Shown: positions 1 to 12,107 of the stretch, piece after piece | How positions within the stretch are numbered: the first letter of the stretch is position 1 | Layout of the letters: each line of letters begins with the position of its first letter | NCBI GenBank assembly: GCA_009760885.1 | Contig: CM019696.1 | Coordinates: 49,840,574 to 49,904,573, forward strand | Source: Achatina immaculata | Lineage: Eukaryota > Mollusca > Gastropoda > Stylommatophora > Achatinidae | Direction of reading: 5' to 3' | DNA length: 64,000 nucleotides | Made by a program: the position numbers and the translations under genes | The notes under the pieces: generated by a model | What the model was told of the DNA's origin: nothing | Database searches by the model: none | Seen by the model: the letters and a program-made list of their open reading frames with translations, nothing else

Positions 1-62
1 GTACAACATAACAGTGACTGACACATATTTTGATGACACACAAGAAGTCTTTTCTCTGACAG

Positions 63-231
63 AGATGATTATGAAGTGTCATGCAAGGAGCTGGACCAGC
101 TGGTTGAGTATGCCCTGGAGATGAAGCCAGAGGGCGTGTTTGGGTCCAGGATGACGGGAGGTGGATTTGGTGGCTGTACTGTGACTCTGGTGAAGGCTGA
201 GGCTGTGGATACAGTCATTGAACATATAAAT
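63..231 (+). CDS. GALK1: GALK1 penultimate coding exon
   Basis: The acceptor AG is at 61-62, and base 63 completes a split Arg codon carried over from the previous exon. The reading continues [12 protein letters not shown] through the glycine-rich GHMP motif to I-E-H-I-N. The donor GTATGT begins at 232. If the donor is not used, the frame hits TGA at 262-264. The last 33 nt of the exon form part of the 64-bp repeat that follows. Confidence 0.93.
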
Positions 232-2360
232 GTATGTACATGTTCATTTCTTCCAAGGTTGTGAGGCTGTGGATACAGTCATTGAACATATAAATGTATG
301 TACATGTTCATTTCTTTCAAGGTTGTGAGGCTGTGGATACAGTCATTGAACATATAAATGTATGTACATGTTCATTTCTTCCAAGGTTGTGAGGCTGTGG
401 ATACAGTCATTGAACATATAAATGTATGTACATGTTCATTTCTTCCAAGGTTGTGAGGCTGTGGATACAGTCATTGAACATATAAATGTATGTACATGTT
501 CATTTCTTTCAAGGTTGTGAGGCTGTGGATAAAATCATTGAACATATAAATCTACATACATGTTCATTTCTTTCAAGGTTGTGAGGCTGTGGATACAGTC
601 ATTGAACATATAAATGTATGTACATGTTCATTTCTTTCAAGGTTGTGAGGCTGTGGATAAAATCATTGAACATATAAATCTACATACATGTTCATTTCTT
701 TCAAGGTTGTGAGGCTGTGGATAAAATCATTGAACATATAAATCTACATACATGTTCATTTCTTTCAAGGTTCTGGATAGTTTGACTTTTCTTGTGTGTT
801 TTTCTTGTTATGTGTTTCTCTTGTTTCTTATTTTGTATTTCTTCTGTTCTATTTGTTTCAGCTTTATGTGTGTGTGTGTGTTCTGCTGTCCAGTGAAGTT
901 TGTTTGTGAAATGGAAAAATTTGTAACTAAACACAGTAATTTTACATAGAAAATGAGGGTCAGATTCTGATTGTGGATAGTTGGAGCTTTCTTCAGAAAG
1001 TAACAGTCTGCATTGTAGTTACCTTTAGATTCCTGTAGCAGTTGGGTGGGTTTAGCTAGGTTTCATGATTTCTTTCTAGCAATTTTATCCGTCACTTCTG
1101 AAGCCATCCACACGAATCATTGTCTAGTTATTGGGCTCAGATGTTTTGTTTGCTGTTTCTGTCATTACCGTCTGTCAGCTGAACAGAGTCCGAGTAACGG
1201 GCTGTTATTCTGAGGCTTCATCAGACCATCCTCAATGTGAGAGGTAACAAATAAAACATAACTTGCACTTTTTTTCAGACACGAGAGGTCAGGTGTAGAA
1301 ACAACACTAGGGTTAGATAGAAACACTGCTGTTCCATTTGTGTTCTGTTGTGTGTTTCTGCTGTTCTAAGTTTTCAGAAACTGGCTTCTGCTGGGATGCA
1401 CATGTAGGTTACAAGAAGGCAAAACACTTAACATTCTCTTGGAAAAAAAAAAAATCACAGCATCTGTTGGGATTCAAACCTACAACACTTTGATGTTAAG
1501 GAGTTTCATCCGTTAAGCTGCCTAGGCTTCTAAATATAACCTTTGATGTCTTCTTCTTCGTACGCATAACATTTCATTAGTGATAATTCGTGATACCTTG
1601 ATTTTTGCGATGCGCCTTTTGGCTGGGTACCTCTGACTTCAGCACCTTTCCTTGCTAGGGCAGACTGTGGTCTTGCTCGGACTGCCATGAAGACAGTGGT
1701 ATAGGCTGGCCTGGACAAAATTTTGTTTTCCAGCCTCTAGTGGCTGTACTTAACCCCCTTCTCCACATCAGACCCAGAGACACTCTGACTTTGGGATGAG
1801 AAATCCAATAAGTGCTTCAGCAATATCCATTCCCCACCACCTATAATCTGCTGGTTCTGTTTTGTTTACTTCATTCTGATAGCCATTGTTGTAGAGACCC
1901 ATAGGCTTGTCACGTCCTGGATTCATTGGTTTCACATTCCTCATCCCTGCCGGCAGTCTCCATGTCCTCATCCATCCACCAACCTGACATTACATTTTAC
2001 AAAAATAACAGTTATGATTAGTGTTGATTGCTACAGGTTTTTGGGCTACAGAAGTAGGTCAGAGTTTTTAAGCAGATAGATCTATGTTCCCTATCTCACA
2101 AAGACTATGTTAAGATAATGTGTTCTTAACACAGTTTTTGCCAAAGGGACATTTGAGTGAGATATGTAGTTTTTTTTTTTTTTTAGTATGATCTTAGAGT
2201 GAGATCAAATTAAGCAATTCACATGTGCTGCTGCAACATACGTCATTTTTTTTTTTTATGTTTTCAGACCAAGTACAGGGCAAGTGGAAATAAGGCTACC
2301 TTCTTTGTGTGCGCCCCTTCAGATGGGGCCAGCAGAATCAGTCTTCGCCCCTTGAAATAA
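63..2360 (+). CDS. GALK1: Galactokinase (GALK1 type), last two coding exons
   Basis: Galactokinase phosphorylates galactose to galactose-1-phosphate, the first step of the cytosolic Leloir pathway. Two exons (63-231 and 2268-2360) join in phase 0 to give the C-terminal 87 or so residues. They contain the GHMP-kinase motif 3 ([16 protein letters not shown], near residue 36 of the fragment) and end with a TAA at 2358-2360. The alignment to the animal GALK1 C-terminus ([16 protein letters not shown], then a final ATFF..APSDGA segment) is clear. GALK2 has GAGWGGCT in place of GGGFGGCT, so GALK1 is preferred. The rest of the gene lies upstream of the window. The intron between these exons (232-2267) opens with a tandem array that copies the donor site. 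Confidence 0.93.
199..774 (+). repeat. 64-bp x 9 minisatellite copying the GALK1 splice donor
   Basis: Nine units of exactly 64 bp have GGCTGTGG starting at 201, 265, 329, 393, 457, 521, 585, 649 and 713. Unit 1 is the genuine exon end: 33 nt of coding sequence, the donor, then 31 nt of intron. Units 2-5 and 7 keep the donor sequence AAT|GTATGT. Units 6, 8 and 9 have CTACAT in its place, so their donors are lost. Each unit ends with TTTCTTTCAAG or TTTCTTCCAAG, which resembles an acceptor. Confidence 0.95.
775..1442. other. GALK1 intron, no feature seen
   Basis: This is AT-rich intronic sequence with T-runs and a short TG tract near 867-882. I see no coding, RNA or transposon signature. Confidence 0.6.
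1443..1535 (-). mobile_element. tRNA-derived SINE head (minus strand)
   Basis: On the - strand there is an A-box-like stretch (AGCTTAACGGATG) followed, after an anticodon-arm-like segment, by a B-box-like GGTTTGAATCCCAACAG. A poly-A/T run lies at 1443-1454. The same arrangement occurs at 48.8 kb. A functional tRNA is unlikely because no full cloverleaf or acceptor stem pairing is apparent. Confidence 0.55.
1768..1983 (-). CDS. Possible terminal exon of an unidentified gene inside the GALK1 intron
   Basis: An open 71-codon frame on the - strand begins exactly at a candidate acceptor (TCAG, AG at 1985-1984) in phase 0 and ends with TGA at 1768-1770. The product starts [16 protein letters not shown]. 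It is rich in Trp, Pro, Gly and Asn, and is not low-complexity. I do not recognise the family, and it does not look like a reverse transcriptase or transposase. It could be a true antisense exon, a processed pseudogene piece or chance. Confidence 0.3.
   Translation of the reverse strand, partial: VGGWMRTWRLPAGMRNVKPMNPGRDKPMGLYNNGYQNEVNKTEPADYRWWGMDIAEALIGFLIPKSECLWV
2268..2360 (+). CDS. GALK1: GALK1 terminal coding exon
   Basis: The exon follows a T-rich tract and the acceptor TTTTCAG (AG at 2266-2267). It reads [20 protein letters not shown] and ends L-R-P-L-K-stop. Human GALK1 has the corresponding ATFYLSQAADGA segment at its C-terminus. Phase 0 matches the donor at 232. No other acceptor in the intron opens a comparable reading. 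Confidence 0.88.
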   Translation, partial: TKYRASGNKATFFVCAPSDGASRISLRPLK

Positions 2361-4284
2361 GTCATTTGTGGCTTGTCTGTGGTGACGGGGAATGACCCGT
2401 GGGATCTGGCTGTAAGCAGTTTAAGAAAAAGTGCTTTTTTTAACATTTCATTTGTTGAGCCTTTGTAAGGTGTTTTCATCATGTAACTTTGGTTATATTG
2501 TTGCCTAACATGTTTAACCAAATCTTCCTAAACAAGCAATTCTTGTCTGTTAGCTTTGTAAAGGCGAAGGTTTATAAATTACATACTATAATTTATATAT
2601 ATACATATGTTACTGTGGTCTGTTTGCCAGTCTGATATTGGTGTAGTCTATAATCTGACCATATTTTCTAAGTTCAGATGTGGGGGGTTGGGTTTGTTAA
2701 ATGTGTGGGGGAGAGAAAGAGAGATGACATTTTTAGTTGATAGACCAGGTTTATAACTTCACTTATAAAATGTGCCAATCAGACCTCCTTCTCTGCAGGG
2801 TGAGTTGCCATTTCTGCTAGGATAATTAAAAAATTCTGGGTATTTCCAAATATGTGGTGATCAGAGATGATAATACGGGACAGTATGGTATAGATGTGTT
2901 CAAGCTGGGGACATTTAAGCATCTTGACCAAAGTAATCCAATTCCCAGGAAGCGATTTTGCTGGGCCACACTTTCTTCTCAGTAACAAGAATTGTACTTG
3001 ATGTTTAAACAAAGAGGCTGATGGAGAGTGAATAGACTCTACCCTCTTGCTTGATTATCTCATTCAGAAAAGTTTTATTTTGAAATGTAGATGTGACATG
3101 TAAGATACATCGTGACATTTCATGATTATACAGCTCACACTTGCATTGTTCAGAATATCATATGCCCATATTTCAAGCTACTTGTGTTTAATAGACAAAT
3201 ACTGGATTGTATAAACTGTACTAAAAAAATTGTGTAGATTATTAGTATTGTATATACAGATTTATCTGTAGCATATGCCTGTTACAACTTAGATTTTGAA
3301 ACAGTTTTACATTACTGAATCTCTGGTCATAGTAATAGTTAAAATGTTTTTTAACCTTCCATGAGACGAATGTCTAAAAGTCTTCTTGTTCATTGTTGTC
3401 CACGTATGCCATATGTTATTGCTAAAGTCATTCCATGAGACCCATATGAGTGTTATGTCCGAGCTCCCATTTTTTCAGTACATATTGCAGTTTCTTTCTG
3501 ATGGCAAATTATTTTGTCTTGTCTTTGTAATACTGGTACGAGTTTATCTCCGATGGTGACTGTTTAAGATTTGTCGGAGAGATTTCTGGGACTGTGTCCC
3601 TTGAGTGTTAGTGAAGTTATTGTTGGTGTACTTTATGTAGATGTTGAGGTCAAGTTCTAGCCAAAGACCGAGCCTAAATGTCGCTCTGAAAGATTTTTAT
3701 TTGAACTAACTGCCATGGATCTGGTGTTTTGCTTTGAGTTGATCATGTAGATGTTGGTTATGGTACTAGAGTATTATCTTCCACCACGGCAGATGCTTTC
3801 TTGTAAACCAGTGTGTTGTGGTACAGGACAGTCCAAACAAGTACTCCACCGCGGCCTTGTCTTACAACATGTTGTGTAGATTCATTGTGCCGGTTGGCCA
3901 TTGACAAAACTGAATTAACATTTTTCACAGGCTGATTTTTTAAAATATTTCTTTAGATATTGAAGTTGATTCTTTTCTTCGAAGTCAGAAGTCTGAATTT
4001 AAAAAAAAAAAACGTCAGGACTGCAGGAATCGCACACTTTGAGATTTGTTTATAATGATGGTAATTTTCTGCACAGTCCAGCACAGTGCAGCTTGTGTTT
4101 CTCGTCTTCCAGCTAGAAACTGATCGTTTTCTGTTTGAAAACTTCAACAAACAAATTCTGGCAAGTGGTTGTACTCATTAACAGGCACAGATTGCAGGAT
4201 TTGCCGAGAATAAAAAAGTTGTAAGAAACCAGAAGATCTCTCTCTCAGAGGAGAATTATTGTTTGAGAGATAAATTTCTTGGTT
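2361..4284 (+). other. Non-coding, T-rich; GALK1 3' UTR or flank
   Basis: There are no coding exons or recognisable repeats. T exceeds A on the + strand, as in the downstream stretch to about 10.3 kb. I saw no unambiguous polyadenylation context near the GALK1 stop, so where the transcript ends is not determined. Confidence 0.5.
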
Positions 4285-4870
4285 GAGAGCTAAAATGTAT
4301 GAAATAGCATCAACAGAATGTGTGATTTCACTTGTTTCAATACGGTCTTGTGAAATAGAATCAACAGATTGTGTGATTTCAATTGTTTGAATAGTCTTGT
4401 GAAATAGTATCAGCAATGTGTGATTTCAATTGTTTGAATAGTGTTGTGAAATAGTATCAGCAATGTGTGATTTCAATTGTTTGAATACGGTCTAGTGAAA
4501 TAGCATCAACAGAATGTGTGATTTCAGTTGTTTGAATACGGTCTTGTGAAATAGCATCAACAGAGTGTGTGATTTCAGTTGAATATGGTCTTGTGAAATA
4601 GCATCAGCAGAGTGTGTGATTTCAATTGTTTGAATATGATCTTGTGAAATAGCATCAACAGAGTGTATGATTTCAATTGTTTGAATACGGTCTTGTGAAA
4701 TAGCATCAACAGTGTGTGTGATTTCAATTGTTTGAATATGGTCTTGTGAAATAGCACCAACAGAATGTGTGATTTTAGTTGTTTGAATACAGTCTTGTGA
4801 AATAGCATCAACAGAATGCGTGATTTCAGTTGTTTGAATACAGTCTTCAGTTAGAACAATATGAAGCATA
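4285..4870. repeat. 51-bp minisatellite (about 11 units)
   Basis: Units carry TGAAATAGCATCAACAG followed by GTGTGATTTCA and TTGTTTGAATACG. Spacing is 51 bp in the regular part (for example 4501 to 4552), with some shorter units at both ends. Because 51 is a multiple of three, long 17-residue-periodic frames appear on the - strand. These are a by-product of the repeat and not a gene. Confidence 0.9.
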
Positions 4871-5930
4871 ACAGAATGTGTGATTTCAAGTAAGTGTATA
4901 TTACAATCTTCAGTTAGAACAGTATGAGAAGTATGAGTGTAGGAAAGTGCCTTATATATACATAGTGTTGTATTTAGATAATTTTCATGTTGCTGCTGAT
5001 GAATAGATATTTTGATAACTCCACAGAGATGCTCATTTTAGAGAATTCTCCAGATAATTATTTGGCAGCTGAAAGCAGACAATGATATTACTTGTGAAAA
5101 TAGCTAATTATTTGATACTTTTTTACCAGTGTCATTTAGTCCACCGCTTAATAGTTTGGACTACTTATCAACAGCCTCAGAGCTAACTTACAAGGTCCAC
5201 AATGTCAGACACATACTTTGTTTTCAGGTAGAAGGCTTGTCTTGTAAAGGTGAAGTTTGTTTCTGCCACAGTTTTGGTTTACCTTTACGTTACATCATAA
5301 CAGTATTGCCTGCGCATGTATTTGAATATATACCAGATATATAACTCGTATTACATTAACATCTTCAGATTGTCTATAGTAACAACATTGTTAGAATCTT
5401 CATTCAAACATTCAACTTCTGGTACAATTGTTGAGCTTGTTTGTTTCCTAAGCTACCATAGATTTACCTTTTTTTTTGTGTGTGTAAGTTCTTATTAACT
5501 GACTTTAGGTGCACTGTATACTTTTGTGAGACAACAAGCAGGGATCCTCAACTTTTGTGGGCCTAGCACCCAACATCAGAAGTTGAAACAGACCAGTCAC
5601 TCATCCAGTTTTTCTATTACTTTAATTACTGTTCATTTTTTTTTAACAATAAAAACCTGCTCAAGGATCAGATTTATTCACAAATTTGTTTGTTACAAGT
5701 TGTCTTTGTAGTTTTAGATTTATTTCTTATTAATTTTTACTGTTTTGTGATTTCTGTGTGAAATGTATAATTTGTCATGAAGCGTAAACTTACCTGAATG
5801 GATTTTATCCCATGTCATCGTTTTTGCTTTTTTAAAATTTATATGAGTTTGCATAAGAAAATGATTGGAACACCAAAATGGATTGTCAGAAAACTTGGGA
5901 GATTAAAAACAGTCATTGTTTTCAGAATGG
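4871..5930. other. Non-coding spacer, nothing recognised
   Basis: AT-rich sequence. Short open frames have no recognisable domain and no splice-site support. Confidence 0.5.
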
Positions 5931-5934
5931 ATGA

Positions 5935-6622
5935 TTATGACGCAACTGTTGATCTAGTAATGCATTTAGTGGCAAAGGTATTAGGTGTTGCAATGCCGAT
6001 ATCGAGAAATCCAGGGGACTCTGAGAATCTTGCGACACAGATGAACAACAGATGCCAAGAATATGTACTAGAAATAAATATTAGAAAGACAAAGGATATG
6101 GTAGTTAGCAGGGAGAACACAAACCAGCTGCAGGCATAATAAATGTAAATGTGAACACAAGTAGAACAAGTGGCAGAATTCAAATATTTGGGACTCGTGA
6201 TAACAAAGCAGTGAGGGACCTGAGATGGAAATTAAAAGAATAGGGATGTCCTTGTGCACTTTAATGTGTTCTTAATTCAAAACATACAAAGTTGAGAGTT
6301 GTTAAATGTTATGTATACCCTGCACTGCTAAATAGTGTAGAAGCATGGAAAGTAAGGCATTTTCAGTGTGAATATACAGAAGAACAGAATATATTTCATG
6401 GACAGAAAACAGAAGTTTAAAAGAAGTCATGAAGGCATAACCGGATAACTAAATATTTCAGATCTGTCAAAAGGTATAGTGCAAAAATGAAAGCCATGTT
6501 TTGAGAGAAAACTGAAGAGGCTGACATCTAGAGATAAAGTTTTACTTGGCCATGTGTGCTACGGAAGTGAAAGACTAAGCAAGGCCCATCGCAGGAGATG
6601 GCACAAGATGATGATGATTATT
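5935..6622 (+). mobile_element. Degenerate LINE 3' region (reverse transcriptase remnant)
   Basis: Broken frames read C-Q-E-Y-V-L-E-I-N-I-R-K-T-K-D-M-V-V-S-R, then V-A-E-F-K-Y-L-G-L-V-I-T-K, and later R-R-R-W-H-K-M-M-M-I. These match the connector after the FADD motif, the YLG motif and the C-terminal end of RTE/CR1-type LINE proteins. Stops and frameshifts are numerous, so this is a fossil. The 5' part of the element is absent or unrecognisable. Confidence 0.7.
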
Positions 6623-9600
6623 AGGAAGTTTAAAATTGTGTAAAACCAGACGTTTTCTTTTATCTGCTTGTAATACTGTCAAATTATTATCAGACTCTGT
6701 TCACTTTATATTTACTGATGGTAACATTTTTTCATGCTTCAAGCGGGTGTTCTCACTAATGTTTCCAGGCACACACAAAAATGTCGAGATTGTTACACAT
6801 GACCGTTCAACCATTTTCTTTCACCATCTGTTTTTGATAGACTGCTTGTGACTGGAAGATTTTTGTCTAAAACAGATGTAGATTTAGAAAGAATTTTCTT
6901 CATTGTTTGGTCAAGATGTTGATGTCAGTCTCTCATAAATGTCTGGTTTTCAGCAACATCATACAACTTCTCTAGGAAGGAGTTGTAGTCTAACTAGGTC
7001 CTTGTGTTTATGAGTTGTAAAGCCAGCATCTATTGAGTGCATGTGCCACTGTTGTAGAAATGTGTATGGTTTAGTCTGCTGTTATTGAGAGTAGAGGTTC
7101 CCAAGTTGTATGACCTCTTTTGTTAATGGCTATTTGTCTTGAATAAATAGAACATTACTAGCTTACAGATTTTATACATTTTTGTAAGCAAATATTGTTT
7201 CTATTTGCTACACCTACCACTTTCTGTTTCTTACCAACTGTAATTTCTGCACAAACTAGAAAAGTAGAATGTTTTTTTTTTCTTAGAAGTGTAAAAGAAT
7301 GGCCGATTCACATTTTTGTTGTGATTAAAAAAAAAAAGACCTTATTCTTTATTAAATTTTCTGAGTGGGGGGAAAAAAAATGTTCATATCATCTTTCTTA
7401 CATTTGAATTGCTGTTTTTTCATCGGTATTTTTATTTTTGGTAACTTATGAGTTTTGTAACATGGATATGTTATAAATATTGGCAGTTTTTGTTTCCAGT
7501 AATGGGGGCTTTGTATGTCATTTCTTTGCATTTTGAGGCTGAAAAGTAATTGTATCTGGCTTGTTTGTTAGAGTGTTTATGTATTCTGGCATGAACGACT
7601 GGTAAAAATTTCAACTTGGTTGTCAAGTTGACCTCTTGTTATAAGATTATAATTATCTTATTAAAATTTCTTGGAAATTATTTTGTGGAACGTTGTCATT
7701 GAGAATGGCGTGTTTAATTGCATATTTTGTTTTCAGAAGTTCATGGGTTTAATACCGGTCATTGGCAAAATGTGAAAGTATTGTGTCTGATGACTGAACT
7801 GGCACTGTTTTTGTCATATTTTTGTCTGATTATGACATTACACCAAATTTGGCAATCTTCAAGCCTACAGTATTGATAATTATGTAAACTGATGGAATTC
7901 TTACTTGATCAAGCTCATCACAGGTTAATTTTTTTTTCCCCTCCATCTTCATTTTAATGGCATTTGATAAGGAAAGATATATGATCATCACTTTGTCTTG
8001 AAGTGATGGTTTCCATCAATTTTGTTAAACCTTGCATAATATTGAGCATTGTGATCAGTCCAGTTGCCAAATTTTATTTCTAGAAAGAGTGTTGTGTTAC
8101 AAGTTATCTTTCAGAAACTGGTTTCTGAATTACAATTCTTGAATATCATCACTGAGGCTGAACATTCTTACTCGGTGTTGCTTAGTGTGTACAGGTGCAT
8201 TACTTTAGTACTAGCCAAACTTTTAAGACGGTAAGCTAGAAGCCATGAGATTTTGAGTCCTTTCCTAGCTTTTAAAATAGCCATTTTGTTGGTTCTCCTT
8301 GGATATTCTCATCATTTTGTCAAGCATTCTTCCATACCATACTGGTCATAAACGTCTTTGAAAAGTTGTGCAGTTTAAAACATTGGTAGTTAATTGATAG
8401 CCTCAGTTGTCCTGTTTTGTTATCATTGTTTGACGAAGGCTTTTTGCTGAAATATCACATCCTTAGTAAAACCAGTTCCTCCAATTTTTTTCTTGACATT
8501 TCATTTTTCTTGGCTTTACAGTGAGCTGCAGTATTACAGATTCATAATAGTAATGGAAAGACCAGTTATTAAGAAGACTTGATTAGCATTTAGAAAGTTT
8601 AGAAAATAAACAAAGATGATGATGAAATGTGTATTATCCAAAAGTGAGTGAATGTGATAATCTGCGTTAAACAGATGGCAGGTACAGGAATTCGTAGAGT
8701 TGTAAATTGAGGAATTTTATTTCAGAAATTGAAGAATACTTCTATCAAGAAAAGATGAACTATCACCGGCCATATTTTTTGTCGAACATCAGGAGCCGAA
8801 CTATAACTGAGCAGATTTTGTGTCAAATACCAGGAACCCTGTAATGGATTTTCTTAACTTTGAAGATTTGTGTTCTGTTCTGTCCTTTCTGTTCAATGTT
8901 TTTTTTTTTCCTACCGAGATCACGGCACAGAGTTATTTTTGTTTTTTATACAGGCTCTGCTCCTTTTAGGCAGCCCTGACTTCCTTTAAATTTTTTATAC
9001 CTGTGGAAGGTATTTATAGTTGTGAAGATGGTCATCAGAATACTGTCCATTTATCAGATGTGACACTGATGAAATGTTTTGATGTAGACAGTCGGTTTGG
9101 TGGGGGGAAATACGAACTTAATTTGGCAGTTTGGGGGGGGGGGGGAATACTAACTTAATTGGAAGAAAAACTGTCGTGGGATCTGGAATGTTTGTATGTA
9201 TAATCTCTCATGAGCTTTTGAGTTTCAATGGCAAATGTGAACATAGTTTCTCAGAAATACTGTGCAAATTCTGACTCAGTGGTCTGTCATGGGAAACATT
9301 CTATCACATGTGGGTTTGTCGCATCATAAACATATTTTCATTTAGTTTTGCTCAGTTGTTGCTAAGCAGTATCCTGGGTAGTATCTCACTATTGCCATTT
9401 CCCCCAAAAGCTATGCCTCATGGAATTAAATAGTGGCGTTATCTTCAGATGTAAATTATCATGATAAAGAACTTTCTGATTACTTTATATTGTAATTTTT
9501 GCATTTTTTTTTTCAAATATGCAATTTAACTGTTTTTATTCTCAATATATTTTGTTTGGGAATGCCCACTGGGTATGTCAGGAACGAATGCTTTGATAAA

Positions 9601-10250
9601 GTTGCATTTAATAAATATTTATATGTATAGTTTACTGTACCAAATATTGAAAAAACAATTTTTTTTTTCTTTGTTATTAACTGAAATCTGCTGTTAAAAC
9701 ATTTTGAAATTTAGAAATTTATTTTTTATGTTATTCATGATGCTGTATTCTGTTTCCTGACTTGGTGCTTTTCAAATGTTTCATCTGGTTGGCAGTTTCA
9801 CAGTTTCAGTGCAGCAGGAAAATATAGGAAAAAACAGACATCGACATATTTTATATTTTGAATTAAAAACATTACGGATGCCTTTTCTATGTTTGTAATT
9901 GAACTTGCCAAGTTGTTTATGAAAAAAAACTGTTTTAAATTATTTCATATATTTTAATGAGAGATAAGAATTTGTTATAAAGTAAGCTGCACTGATTGTA
10001 AAGATCAAGATATTTTAGAAAGCACGTTTTCAAAGATCATATCTGTAAAGCACCAGAAATCATGCACGCTCACACACAACGTAGTTTGAGATGCACTGCT
10101 GGGCAAGCCCTGAACAAGGCTAGTAAGTCCTTTCCTGGCAGTGAAATGTGATTTTTTTTTGTGAACAGAATTTGTACATTTTTTTCTAACAAATATAACT
10201 GGTATTAAAATGTATATAGGGTGAATTGAGGATCACGTGTTTTGTTATCT
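6623..10250 (+). other. Long T-rich non-coding stretch
   Basis: No gene is seen. Homopolymers include a G-run at 9133-9144 and many T-runs. AATAAA hexamers occur on the + strand, for instance at 9610-9615. The T-over-A bias on the + strand ends near 10.3 kb, and the bias is A-over-T beyond it. That fits the end of a +-strand transcription unit (GALK1), but this is inference. Confidence 0.45.
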
Positions 10251-10469
10251 TTCATGTAGATTCATTTTGTTGAGAACTGTGTGTGTGTGTTATTGCATGT
10301 AAATCTTCTGCTGAGATTCCTATGTTCTGTTTATGATGAGAATCTTACACTTTTATATACACTCAACAGCAAAAGTAACCTACCAGTTTTAAATCTGCAA
10401 AATTTTCAAAATGATGAAAATCATTTCTACTACAAAGTCACAGATCATGTGATGAAGCTTCATCAAAAT

Positions 10470-10590
10470 CATGCACAAATCAGTGTTTGCTGTATGCTTC
10501 ACAATATGCACAAATCAGTGTTTGCTGTATGCTTCACAATATGCACAAATCAGTGTTTGCTGTATGCTTCACAATATGCAAGTACAAACA
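10470..10590. repeat. 35-bp tandem repeat, three units
   Basis: ATGCACAAATCAGTGTTTGC plus TGTATGCTTCACAAT is repeated three times head to tail with essentially no divergence. Confidence 0.9.
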
Positions 10591-10749
10591 TCACAACCCC
10601 TCTTTTGAGTGAAGGAAGTCTTAATGGTACATTCATTTGAAACAATCTGCAGTGACAGTTTGAAGGGTTGCTGACATGTTACAAGATGGTCACAATGTGT
10701 TGGCCACTTCAAGGCAATTCTTCTAAGTGAGATAATCTGGGAATGTCAG

Positions 10750-10945
10750 GAGGCATAATACTATACTGAAGACTCTACTTGAGGGCAAGATCAAAGGGAA
10801 CTGAAACAGAGGACAATGACACAGATGGATAAACAACATCACGAGGTGGACAGGAATCAGCTTGACTGAATGCACCACGAAGCAGAACAGACTGGACTCT
10901 TTGCAGCCAACCTTCTGCAGGGAGATGGCATGAGATGATGATCAT
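10750..10945 (+). mobile_element. 5'-truncated LINE tail
   Basis: Translation gives the C-terminal end typical of LINE ORF2: a G-K-I-K-G-N basic patch, W-I-N-N-I-T-R-W-T-G-I-S-L-T-E-C-T, then a GGGAGATGGCATGA end followed by GATGATGAT. The usual form is RWxxNITxWTGLSLTEC. Only the terminal 200 bp or so remains. Confidence 0.65.
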
Positions 10946-11587
10946 TCAACACTCCATATGAAGCAGAGATCATTTAGAACAGCTTGAGCATGTGTGATGT
11001 GACCATCCATGAGTGACTGCTACATCATCAGTTTCTGCCTACCACCAAGCACATATTAACAGTTCTATTTAAAATACATTTCTTATACAAACTGGCAATG
11101 TCAAACAATCTGCAAAAACATATCATGATGGTAACAAATCTGAAAACTAAGGAACTCAGTAATGATTTGTTTAAGACACACATGATATCAGACACTGACA
11201 TCCTTGTATCAAGATGATGTTATTAATCCAATGTTTCCCAACTTTTTTTTTTGTTTGGATCATGCCTTACCTCAATATCTCAAAGATTTTGATGGCCAAG
11301 AACAGCAGTCAACCAAGTTCTGAAAAAGTATAAATATATTCTAATTGCCGCCCCCCCCCCCCCCCCTTTTCCTGTAGGGCATATGCCACAAGTTGAGAGA
11401 CACTGCATTAATCCTCATAAGCGTGAAGCTCACTTTCTGCCAAATCTCAGCTGGTTTACTGGTCAGATTTGGTATAATAGTACTACCTTGTATTAAACAA
11501 AACAACTGAAGATTTCTGGAAATAAAATAATTTTCTCTCCTACTTTCAAGGGGATAAATGTTCCTAAACATAAATAGATCACCTGAG

Positions 11588-11745
11588 GCATGGAATGGTT
11601 AGTGCATTCAACTCTCAAGATAAAGGTTAGTGGATACTTGGCTCTGTCTGAAACTGGAAAGACAGGCTGCCATGTATGATGCTGACCATATCACCCTCTA
11701 AAGTTCCAAGAGATCAAGGAAAATATGGTCACTAATGCCATACCC
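11588..11745 (+). mobile_element. Degraded SINE copy
   Basis: The head GAGGCATGGAATGGTTAGTGC and the tail (GCTGACCATATCACCCTC, AGATCAAGGAAAATATGG, CACTAATGCCATA) align by eye with the better preserved SINE at 49.4 kb and with the one at 44.4 kb. A C-run and an (AT)n microsatellite follow at 11743-11775. Confidence 0.6.
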
Positions 11746-11814
11746 CCCCCCCCAATATATATATATATATATATGCCTCTGATGGGAGCAGAAATGAATG
11801 GATGAACGTGGTCT

Positions 11815-12060
11815 TCAGGATCAGCAATTCAGAGCTGACCAAGACCCTGTCTTACATCTCTCTTGGTGTGCCTTGCTAAAGAAAGCATGACTTGCCATGG
11901 AGGTGGGAGTCCACAAAATGAACCTGACTTTGTGAATTCACACCAGACCTTCAGTAGTTAGCCACCTTAACCCACTCCCAAATTCAACATGGTGTTTGTT
12001 TTCCTGAAACTTCAGGCATCATCTTCTAAGAGCATCCTATTTGCAGTTCTGAAAAGCTGA
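11815..12060. repeat. Dispersed repeat shared with 41.57 kb
   Basis: The core AGACCCTGTCTTACATCTCT with downstream TGCTAAAGAAAGCATG resembles AAGACCCTGTCTCATCTCTC and TGCTAAAGAAGCATGC at 41.6-41.7 kb. The family is unknown. It lies just 3' of the zinc-finger gene at 12.1-14.7 kb and may be in its 3' UTR. Confidence 0.5.
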
Positions 12061-12107
12061 AACAACAACATATATCACAAGACTATCTCTGGCCTAATCA
12101 ACCATGA

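Noticed and set aside
4492..4869. Long - strand frame with 17-residue repeats
   Set aside because: By-product of a 51-bp minisatellite; a second frame in the same place is equally open.
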